DNA of 13,100 nt, from contig JBMSQB010000102.1 of the NCBI GenBank assembly GCA_049423065.1, positions 1 through 13,100 on the forward strand, given 5' to 3'. Positions within the stretch are counted from its first letter, which is position 1; every line of letters starts with the position of its first letter. The stretch is from SYIM01 sp041182885. Its GTDB lineage: Bacteria; Pseudomonadota; Gammaproteobacteria; Burkholderiales; Burkholderiaceae_E. Below are positions 8,048 through 13,100 of this stretch, piece by piece. The position numbers and the translations under genes are program-made. The notes below the pieces were generated by a model. The model made no database searches and was not told where the DNA came from. It saw only the letters and a program-made list of their open reading frames with translations.

Positions 8048-9343
8048 ATGGCGAAAAATATCGTGATCATCGGCACCCAGTGGGGTGACGAAGGCAAGGG
8101 AAAGGTGGTTGACTGGCTCACCGAGCGTGCCGCGGGCGTGGTGCGGTTTCAGGGTGGACACAATGCAGGGCACACCCTTGTGATCGGCGGCCGCAAGCAG
8201 GTCCTGCGGCTGATCCCTTCGGGCATGCTGCGGCCCGGGGTGCGCTGCTACATCGGCAATGGCGTCGTGTTGTCGCCGCAAGCGCTGTTGCAGGAAATCG
8301 ATGAGCTCGAAGCCGCCGGCGTCGACGCCGCGAGCAGGCTCCGGGTGAGCAACGCCTGCACGCTCATCCTTCCCTACCACGTCGCTCTCGATCGGGCGCG
8401 CGAGGCCAAACGCGGCGATGCCAAGATCGGAACCACCGGGCGCGGGATTGGTCCCGCTTATGAAGACAAGGTGGCGCGCCGCGCGCTGCGCGCAGCCGAT
8501 CTGCTTGCGCCAGAGCGGTTCCGCGCGCGGGTGGCGGAAGTGCTTGACCTGCACAATTTCGTGCTCAAGCACTATCTGGGCGCCGAGCCGCTCGATGCCA
8601 CGCAGGTGGCTGACGAGGCGCTCGCGCTTGCGCCGCGTCTTGCGCCGATGCTGACCGATGTGCCCGACGAGCTGGCAGCGGCCATGGCGGGCGGCCAAAG
8701 TCTGCTTTTCGAAGGCGCGCAAGGCGCGCTCCTCGATGTCGATCACGGCACCTATCCGTATGTCACCAGCAGCAACTGCGTGGCCGGCGCTGCCGCAGCG
8801 GGTGCCGGGGTTGCACCGTCGTCGCTTCACTATGTGCTGGGCATCGTCAAGGCCTACACCACACGCGTCGGTTCGGGTCCGTTTCCCACCGAGTTGCATG
8901 ATGACGTCGGTCGGCACCTCGCGCAGGTGGGCAAGGAGTTTGGATCGGTCACCGGGCGGCCCCGCCGCTGCGGCTGGTTCGATGCGCCGGCGCTCAAACG
9001 GTCGATCGCGCTCAACGGCATTGGCGGGCTGGCTGTAATGAAACTCGATGTGCTCGACGGGCTCGACACGGTGAGGCTCTGCACCGCGTATCGGCGAGGC
9101 ACTGCGTTGTTGTCAATGTTGCCGGCGGGTGCCGATGCGCTCGCAGAGTGCGAGCCGGTTTACGAAGATCTGCCGGGCTGGAAAACCTCGACGGTTGGCG
9201 TACGTTCGTGGGCTGACCTGCCCGTCAATGCCCAGCGCTATCTGCACCGACTCTCGGAGGTGGCTGGCGCCCCCATCGACATGGTCTCCACCAGCCCCGA
9301 TCGACTCGATACGATCGTGCTGCGCGACCCATTTGCTGCCTAG
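8048..9343 (+). CDS. purA: Adenylosuccinate synthetase
   Basis: 431 residues from ATG 8048, preceded by GGAG at 8039-8042. The enzyme joins IMP and aspartate with GTP to form adenylosuccinate, the first committed step to AMP, in the cytoplasm. GTP/IMP site: GDEGKGK at 13-19 with catalytic Asp14; GGHNAGHT with catalytic His42 (equivalent to E. coli Asp13 and His41). The IMP-binding motif GTTGRGIGPAYEDK starts at 128. Further landmarks are EGAQGALLDVDHGTYPYVTSSN, the aspartate/GTP region TGRPRRCGWFD, and the C-terminal STSPDRLDTI. The full-length family is about 430 residues, so the gene is intact. A phosphoribosyltransferase gene follows after 21 nt, suggesting a shared purine-related transcript. 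Confidence 0.99.
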   Translation: MAKNIVIIGTQWGDEGKGKVVDWLTERAAGVVRFQGGHNAGHTLVIGGRKQVLRLIPSGMLRPGVRCYIGNGVVLSPQALLQEIDELEAAGVDAASRLRVSNACTLILPYHVALDRAREAKRGDAKIGTTGRGIGPAYEDKVARRALRAADLLAPERFRARVAEVLDLHNFVLKHYLGAEPLDATQVADEALALAPRLAPMLTDVPDELAAAMAGGQSLLFEGAQGALLDVDHGTYPYVTSSNCVAGAAAAGAGVAPSSLHYVLGIVKAYTTRVGSGPFPTELHDDVGRHLAQVGKEFGSVTGRPRRCGWFDAPALKRSIALNGIGGLAVMKLDVLDGLDTVRLCTAYRRGTALLSMLPAGADALAECEPVYEDLPGWKTSTVGVRSWADLPVNAQRYLHRLSEVAGAPIDMVSTSPDRLDTIVLRDPFAA

Positions 9344-9364
9344 ACTGACCTTTCGGAGCGATTG

Positions 9365-9871
9365 ATGAAAGACCTCTATGTGTCCTGGGACGAATACAAC
9401 CGACTGATCGAAAAGCTTGCGCTCAAGGTCTGGGAGTCGGGGTGGACATTTGACGCCATTCTGTGTCTGGCCCGCGGTGGCCTCCGGGTGGGTGACGTCA
9501 TGTCGCGGCTCTTCGACAAACCGCTGGGCGTGCTGTTCACCAGTTCCTACCGCGAGAATGCGGGAACCACCCAAAGCCGTCTGCTGATCGCCGACCACAT
9601 CAGCAGCGCGGCCCCCATGCCGTCGGGTCGCTGGCTGCTGGTCGACGACCTTGTCGATAGCGGCGCGACGCTCGTCGAGGTGATTCCGCACCTCCGGGCG
9701 AACCGTCCCGACGTTGAAGAAATCCGCAGTGCGGTGCTCTGGCGAAAGGGTGCATCGGTCGCCGAGCCCGACTATTACATCGAGCATCTGCCGAGCAATC
9801 CCTGGATCCACCAGCCGTTTGAAGAATACGACCACATGAGCCCGAACGACCTGAAAGCGCGTTGGGGCTGA
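9365..9871 (+). CDS. Gpt-like purine phosphoribosyltransferase
   Basis: 168 residues from ATG 9365, with GGAG at 9355-9358, 6 nt before the start. It is a type I phosphoribosyltransferase. The PRPP-binding signature is VDDLVDSGAT at 93-102. The N-terminal YVSWDEYNRLIEKLALKV and the C-terminal NPWIHQPFEEYD resemble E. coli Gpt (YIVTWD and DTWIEQPWD), the xanthine-guanine phosphoribosyltransferase. The segment CLARGGLRVGDVMSRL is the usual PPi-loop region and FTSSYRENAGT the flexible hood region. A purine salvage role (making IMP, XMP or GMP from a free base with PRPP) is inferred from this and from the position after purA. The exact base used cannot be read from the sequence. The next gene starts 6 nt after the stop. 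Confidence 0.88.
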   Translation: MKDLYVSWDEYNRLIEKLALKVWESGWTFDAILCLARGGLRVGDVMSRLFDKPLGVLFTSSYRENAGTTQSRLLIADHISSAAPMPSGRWLLVDDLVDSGATLVEVIPHLRANRPDVEEIRSAVLWRKGASVAEPDYYIEHLPSNPWIHQPFEEYDHMSPNDLKARWG

Positions 9872-9877
9872 CGGAAC

Positions 9878-11098
9878 ATGGCGTCCATGATTCATACGCC
9901 GGTGTTGATTGCCGGCGCAGGCCCGGTCGGTTTGCTGGTGGCGCTGCAGCTCGCACGAATGGGTGTGGGTTGCATCGTTGCGGAGGCAGAGCCTGGTCTC
10001 ACTCACGATCTGCGCGCCGGCACCTTCCATCCGCCCACCATCGAGATGCTCGAGAAAGTCGGAGTGGCTGCGCCGATGCTCGAGCTGGGGATCAAGGTGC
10101 CACGCTGGCAGTCCTGGGACCTGGCGCATGGCATGGTGGCCGAGTGGGACCTGTCACTGCTCAAGGACGACACGCCCTATCCGTTTCGTCTGCATCTCGA
10201 GCAGCACCGGCTCACGCCCATCATCCACCGCCTGCTGCAGCAGTATCCGCATGCGCAGGTGCTGTTTGGCCATCGTTTCGAGACCATGGTGCAGCACACC
10301 GATCATGTCGAAGCGAGCCTGATGACCGATGCTGGCCAGGTGTCGATCCGTGCCGACTGGCTCGTCGGGGCGGACGGCGGCCGCAGTCAGGTTCGAAAGA
10401 GTGCCGACATCGAGTTTGCGGGCTACACCTGGCCCGAGCGGTACAGCGTCATCAGTACCCGCCACGATTTCGCCCTTCATGGTTTTCGTGAAAACGCCTA
10501 CATCAGCGATCCGGTGCAGTGGTGTGCGGTCTTCAAGATGCCGGATGAAGGACCGCCAGGGCTGTGGCGCATGACCTTGCCTGTTGGTGCCGATGCGACT
10601 GACGAGGCTGTGCTTGCTGGACCGTATGCCCAGCACTGCATCCGCAGGCTGACCGGGCACGATGATTCGGTGGAGTATCCGTTGGTGCACCAGAGCATCT
10701 ACAGCGTTCACCAGCGGGTTGCAGTGACCATGCGCAGGCATCGGGTTCTGCTCGCAGGCGATGCGGCGCATGTCAATAATCCGCTTGGCGGGTTCGGTCT
10801 CAACAGTGGCATTCACGATGCCCTCGCGTTGGGCGAGATGCTGGCGGCGGTTGTCTCAGGCGCCGAAGATCAGGCGCTGCTTGATCGTTATCATCGTCAG
10901 CGTCATACGGTCAACGTCGAGTATGTGCAGACACTGTCGGTGCGCAACAAGCAAAACCTCGAGGTCAAGGATCCCGCCGAGCGCGCGCAGCGAATCCGGA
11001 TGCTTCAGTCAACCTGCGCAGACCCGGTGAAGGCGCGTGATTACCTCTTGAACTCGTCCATGATCAACAGCATCCGCCGTGCGGCAACCATTGACTGA
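9878..11098 (+). CDS. FAD-dependent monooxygenase (aromatic hydroxylase type, PF01494-like)
   Basis: 406 residues from ATG 9878; an ATG at 9887 (MIHTPVLIAG) is an equally possible start because the nearest GGA is very close to 9878. These enzymes use FAD, NAD(P)H and oxygen to hydroxylate aromatic or heteroaromatic rings. Visible: Rossmann dinucleotide motif GAGPVG at 13-18, the RAGTFHPPTIEMLEKVG segment typical of the PheA/TfdB and PHBH group, the DG-type motif GADGGRSQVRK in the middle, and the second FAD motif GDAAHVNNPLGGFGLNSGIHDA. No C-terminal thioredoxin-like domain is present, so it is the short form. The substrate is unknown. Only 6 nt separate it from the phosphoribosyltransferase gene. 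Together with the following Bug protein and AMDase-fold gene it suggests a small catabolic set. Confidence 0.9.
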   Translation: MASMIHTPVLIAGAGPVGLLVALQLARMGVGCIVAEAEPGLTHDLRAGTFHPPTIEMLEKVGVAAPMLELGIKVPRWQSWDLAHGMVAEWDLSLLKDDTPYPFRLHLEQHRLTPIIHRLLQQYPHAQVLFGHRFETMVQHTDHVEASLMTDAGQVSIRADWLVGADGGRSQVRKSADIEFAGYTWPERYSVISTRHDFALHGFRENAYISDPVQWCAVFKMPDEGPPGLWRMTLPVGADATDEAVLAGPYAQHCIRRLTGHDDSVEYPLVHQSIYSVHQRVAVTMRRHRVLLAGDAAHVNNPLGGFGLNSGIHDALALGEMLAAVVSGAEDQALLDRYHRQRHTVNVEYVQTLSVRNKQNLEVKDPAERAQRIRMLQSTCADPVKARDYLLNSSMINSIRRAATID

Positions 11099-11128
11099 TC
11101 GCCGCGCCGGAGGCACCGGAGGTTTCTG

Positions 11129-12109
11129 ATGGCTCACTTGATTCGTCGCTCCCTGCTCGCCCTGGGGGCTGCAGGCGCCGCATCGTCGGTCCTGCCGTTG
11201 CGGGCCCAAGCGGCCTGGCCCAATCGCGCTGTCAAGGTGGTGGTGCCGTTCGCGGCGGGCGGCAACACCGACTCCATCGCCCGACTGCTCGCCGAACGCT
11301 TCACCCAGGCGCTTGGGCAGCCTTTCGTGGTGGAAAACCGCGTTGGTGCGGGGGGTGGCCTTGCGATTGATTTTGTCTCGAAGGCTGCGCCTGACGGCTA
11401 CACGCTGCTGGTTGGAGCGATGGCCAATCTGGCCATTCTTCCGGTCATCAACAAGGTCACATTCGACCCGATTCGCGATTTTGTTCCGATCAGCAATATC
11501 GGCAGCAACCCCTTCGTGCTGGGTATTCATCGCTCGGTGCCTGCCACGAACGTGCAGGAATTCATCGATTACGTTCGCAAGAATCCGGGCAAGTTCAACT
11601 ATGCGTCGGGTGGGTCGGGCAGCGTGTCCCATCTGTCAGGGGCGTTGTTCGTGAAGCGGGCGGGCATCGAAATGGCCCATGTAAGCTACAAGGGCGGCTC
11701 GCAAGCGGTGGTGGATCTCCTTGCGGGCAATGTGCAGATGTATTTCGGCAATTTTTCCGAACTGGTGCCGCATGCGAGCGGCGGGCAGATCCGCCTGATC
11801 GGTGTCTCGAGCGAACAGCGCGTGGCCCAGTTGCCCAATGTGCCCACCATTTCAGAGTCGGGGCTCGCAGGCTTCAAGACCATCACCTGGAATGGGCTGC
11901 TCGCACCGGCTGGCACGCCCCAGGCAATTGTCGATCGCGCTGCGTCGCTCACCCGCGAAGTGGTTGCCAGCGATAGCGCGCGTGCCCGCTTTGCACAGAT
12001 CGGCGTCGATCCGATCGGCAGCACCCCGGCCGAGTTTGCCGCCACGCTGCGCGCCGATCTGCAAACCTGGGCTGAGGCAGCCAAGGTTGCCAATCTCAAG
12101 ATGGAGTAA
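11129..12109 (+). CDS. Bug/TctC-family periplasmic tripartite tricarboxylate-type binding protein
   Basis: 326 residues from ATG 11129. The ribosome-binding site GGAGG (11118-11122) is excellent; a second GGAGG lies 10 nt further up (11109-11113). Bug proteins capture small carboxylates or related compounds in the periplasm, and some feed TctAB transporters. The signal peptide runs 1-28 (twin Arg at 6-7, hydrophobic LLALGAAGAA, cleavage after AQA); the twin arginine makes Tat export possible. Mature protein begins AWPNRAVKVVVPFAAGGNTD, the family hallmark, followed by VVENRVGAGGG, APDGYTLLVG, NYASGGSGSVSH and HVSYKGGSQAVVDLLAG. Length is typical (about 320-330). No tctA or tctB gene is present, the usual orphan state in Burkholderiales. 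The ligand may be the substrate of the flanking enzymes, which is inference. Confidence 0.95.
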   Translation: MAHLIRRSLLALGAAGAASSVLPLRAQAAWPNRAVKVVVPFAAGGNTDSIARLLAERFTQALGQPFVVENRVGAGGGLAIDFVSKAAPDGYTLLVGAMANLAILPVINKVTFDPIRDFVPISNIGSNPFVLGIHRSVPATNVQEFIDYVRKNPGKFNYASGGSGSVSHLSGALFVKRAGIEMAHVSYKGGSQAVVDLLAGNVQMYFGNFSELVPHASGGQIRLIGVSSEQRVAQLPNVPTISESGLAGFKTITWNGLLAPAGTPQAIVDRAASLTREVVASDSARARFAQIGVDPIGSTPAEFAATLRADLQTWAEAAKVANLKME

Positions 12110-12114
12110 GCCTG

Positions 12115-12894
12115 ATGACCGGCGCCGCAACAGGACGAAGCAGTCTCGATGCGCTGGCCACCCGCGCGAAGATTGGCGTCATCGTGCCGGCTACCAACAC
12201 CGTCGTGCAACCCGAGATGGAGTCGATGCGTCCACCGGGGGTGACCAACCATGTCAGCCGCATGCTGCTGCCGCCCCGGCCTTATGACGACATGAAGGAG
12301 TATCGGCAGGCGCTGGAAACCGAGCGGGGCGGTCTTGAGGAGGCGCTCGATCTGGTCATGAAGTGTGAGCCGCATGCGGTGGCGCATGGTCACTCCATTC
12401 ATTCGTTTCGGGGGGATCGGGTCCGCGCCGAGGCCGAGCGGCAGCGACTCGAGGCGCTGAGCGGCGGGGTGCCGTTCATCACCCCTTCGGTGGCGGTGCT
12501 CGAAGGTCTGCGAGCCATTGGCAATCCGCAGGCGCTCGGCGTGCTCACGCCTTACTGGCCGCCGGCGGATGCGCTGATCGCAGAGTTCTTCACCGCATGC
12601 GGATACCGGGTGCTTGCGACGCACGGGCTCGAGTCGAAGGGGCCGATTTCGGTCGCACAGTTCACGCCTTCGCAGATCCTGGCCGGTTTTGACCGCCTCG
12701 CCGATACCCCGGGAATCGAGGCCTTTGTTCATGTGGGCACCAACCTGCCAGTCAGTGCCATGACAGCCCAGATCGAGGCGCGCCTCGGGCGGCCGCTCAT
12801 CGGGGTCAATGTGGCGACCTATTGGCTTGCCTTGCGGCGTGCGGGCATCAGTGATGCGTTGAGCGGCTTCGGGCTGCTTGCGGAACGTCACTGA
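12115..12894 (+). CDS. Arylmalonate decarboxylase/maleate isomerase-fold protein lacking the usual catalytic cysteines
   Basis: 259 residues from ATG 12115, with GGAG at 12103-12106 overlapping the end of the Bug gene. The fold is recognised from KIGVIVPATNTVVQPEM at 19-35 (first strand and substrate loop), AHGHSIHSFRGD at 90-101, VPFITPSVAVLEGL, ALGVLTPYWPPADALI and HVGTNLPVSAM from 206. In arylmalonate decarboxylases and maleate isomerases the second half carries a Cys in a (C)TN-type motif, and isomerases and racemases have another Cys in the first half. Here Gly208 is at the CTN position and His93 in the GxS position. The only cysteines are Cys84 and Cys162, which precede a strand and lie in a helix. 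Annotation pipelines would likely call it Asp/Glu racemase or maleate cis-trans isomerase; the reaction is not established. It is the last gene of the + strand set. Confidence 0.8.
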   Translation: MTGAATGRSSLDALATRAKIGVIVPATNTVVQPEMESMRPPGVTNHVSRMLLPPRPYDDMKEYRQALETERGGLEEALDLVMKCEPHAVAHGHSIHSFRGDRVRAEAERQRLEALSGGVPFITPSVAVLEGLRAIGNPQALGVLTPYWPPADALIAEFFTACGYRVLATHGLESKGPISVAQFTPSQILAGFDRLADTPGIEAFVHVGTNLPVSAMTAQIEARLGRPLIGVNVATYWLALRRAGISDALSGFGLLAERH

Positions 12895-12901
12895 ACGTCT
12901 C

Positions 12902-12956
12902 GGACTCGCCCACGTATCGCGGGCCCGGCCGGGCTTGCATGCCCGGCCTTTCGAGT
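12902..12956. repeat. 55-bp direct repeat, copy 1
   Basis: Identical base for base to 13046-13100; the base before each copy differs (C versus A), so the left edge is sharp. The copy begins GGACTCG and, counting two further bases, ends CGAGTCC (12952-12958), a 7-bp terminal inverted repeat. Its centre is a perfect 8-bp hairpin. It begins 8 bases after the stop codon of the last gene. Confidence 0.9.
12927..12951 (+). terminator. Hairpin after the AMDase-fold gene, possible intrinsic terminator
   Basis: Perfect 8-bp inverted repeat GGCCGGGC / GCCCGGCC with a 6-nt loop (TTGCAT), followed by only three T. It lies 33 nt after the last stop codon, a plausible end for the + strand transcript. The short T-run makes it a weak or Rho-assisted terminator. 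It is also the core of the 55-bp repeat. Confidence 0.5.
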
Positions 12957-12962
12957 CCTCGC

Positions 12963-12984
12963 GCAAAGCACGCAGGTGCTTTGC
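12963..12984. repeat. Perfect 8-bp inverted repeat (hairpin)
   Basis: GCAAAGCA and TGCTTTGC are separated by CGCAGG. It is followed on the + strand by TTTCTG, so it could add to termination of + strand transcripts. It lies between the two copies of the 55-bp repeat and is not part of either. Confidence 0.6.
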
Positions 12985-12985
12985 T

Positions 12986-13043
12986 TTCTGGGCACATAAA
13001 ACAAAAAGGCCGGCTGCGCCGACCTTTAGAATGGTGCCCAGAA
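12986..13043. repeat. 10-bp outer inverted repeat enclosing a terminator hairpin
   Basis: TTCTGGGCAC (12986-12995) is the exact reverse complement of GTGCCCAGAA (13034-13043). Between them lies the terminator stem at 13005-13027, so the whole block can fold as a two-level stem with internal loops of 9 and 6 nt. The right arm belongs to the tRNA-Leu acceptor end; the left arm repeats it in inverse orientation. Confidence 0.7.
12998..13027 (-). terminator. Rho-independent terminator of the minus-strand tRNA-Leu
   Basis: On the minus strand the stem AAAGGTCGGC / GCCGGCCTTT (one mismatch, loop GCA) is followed by a T-rich run, TTTTTGTTTT. It begins 4 nt after the CCA end of the tRNA-Leu fragment, the usual arrangement for a tRNA gene. 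The symmetrical A/T flanks may also let it act on + strand transcripts. Confidence 0.75.
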
Positions 13044-13052
13044 GAGGACTCG
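13032..13052 (-). pseudogene. 3' end of a tRNA-Leu gene, interrupted in the T loop
   Basis: Read on the minus strand this is CGAGT of the T loop, the 3' strand of the T stem (CCTCT), the acceptor strand TCTGGGC, discriminator A and encoded CCA. It matches from memory the end of a betaproteobacterial tRNA-Leu whose 5' end is GCCCAGA. Upstream on the minus strand the expected AGAGG-TT of the T arm is absent; the sequence is ACGTGGG and belongs to the 55-bp repeat. The rest of the tRNA is not found in the remaining 48 bases. It is followed by a tRNA-like terminator, so this is the native end of a tRNA transcription unit. It could be an attachment-site remnant or a disrupted gene. Confidence 0.55.
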
Positions 13053-13100
13053 CCCACGTATCGCGGGCCCGGCCGGGCTTGCATGCCCGGCCTTTCGAGT
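13046..13100. repeat. 55-bp direct repeat, copy 2, running to the window edge
   Basis: Same 55 bases as at 12902-12956, starting 144 bp later, with the same 8-bp hairpin at 13071-13092. Its first seven bases, GGACTCG, are shared with the tRNA-Leu T loop/stem on the minus strand. Its right end is cut by the window, so the true length and any further copies are unknown. Confidence 0.9.

Noticed and set aside
11686..12966. A 426-residue minus-strand open frame
   Set aside because: It lies opposite the Bug and AMDase-fold genes, is rich in Arg, His and Pro as expected for a shadow of high-GC coding DNA, and matches no family I recognise.
12848..13084. A minus-strand open frame with the peptide MQARPGPRYVGES twice
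   Set aside because: The repeated peptide is simply the 55-bp DNA repeat read in frame. The rest runs across the tRNA end, terminator and hairpins, so it is not a gene.
12902..13100. A CRISPR array
   Set aside because: Only two repeats, 55 bp each, with an 89-bp interval full of hairpins and a tRNA end. There are no cas genes and no regular spacers.

Overview
The window is high-GC DNA from a betaproteobacterium, most likely of the order Burkholderiales. Three things point there: the 78-residue Hfq, the gene order der-hfq-hflX-hflK-hflC-(YjeT/DUF2065)-hisZ-purA, and an orphan Bug-type (TctC) solute-binding protein, a family greatly expanded in that order. Every protein gene reads on the + strand and most gaps are only a few bases, so transcription is probably operonic throughout.

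Positions 1-9343 are conserved housekeeping genes. The end of a YfgM-like TPR protein is followed by bamB (outer-membrane assembly lipoprotein), then der (ribosome-assembly GTPase with two G domains). After a 153-bp gap come hfq (RNA chaperone), hflX (ribosome-associated GTPase), hflK and hflC (SPFH membrane complex controlling FtsH), a 63-residue DUF2065/YjeT membrane protein, hisZ (regulatory subunit of ATP phosphoribosyltransferase) and purA (adenylosuccinate synthetase). This resembles the enterobacterial hfq-hflX-hflK-hflC-yjeT-purA cluster, with der in front instead of miaA and hisZ inserted before purA.

Positions 9365-12894 are accessory in character but follow with almost no gap. A Gpt-like phosphoribosyltransferase comes first. 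It is followed by a small catabolic-looking set: a flavin-dependent aromatic-hydroxylase-type monooxygenase, a periplasmic Bug substrate-binding protein, and a protein of the arylmalonate decarboxylase/maleate isomerase/Asp-Glu racemase fold. The last has no cysteine at either place where this superfamily normally carries its catalytic cysteines, so its chemistry is open.

Positions 12895-13100 are non-coding and dense in structure. There is a 55-bp sequence present twice (144-bp period, second copy running to the window edge), several inverted repeats, a strong minus-strand terminator, and just upstream of it on that strand the last 21 nt of a tRNA-Leu gene including CCA. The tRNA match stops abruptly inside the T loop, where the second repeat copy begins. 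This looks like an insertion or attachment-site scar, or an unresolved repeat in the assembly. I see no CRISPR array, transposase, integrase or transcription-factor gene. The only possible novelty I can support is the cysteine-less enzyme with its gene set and the repeat/tRNA junction.
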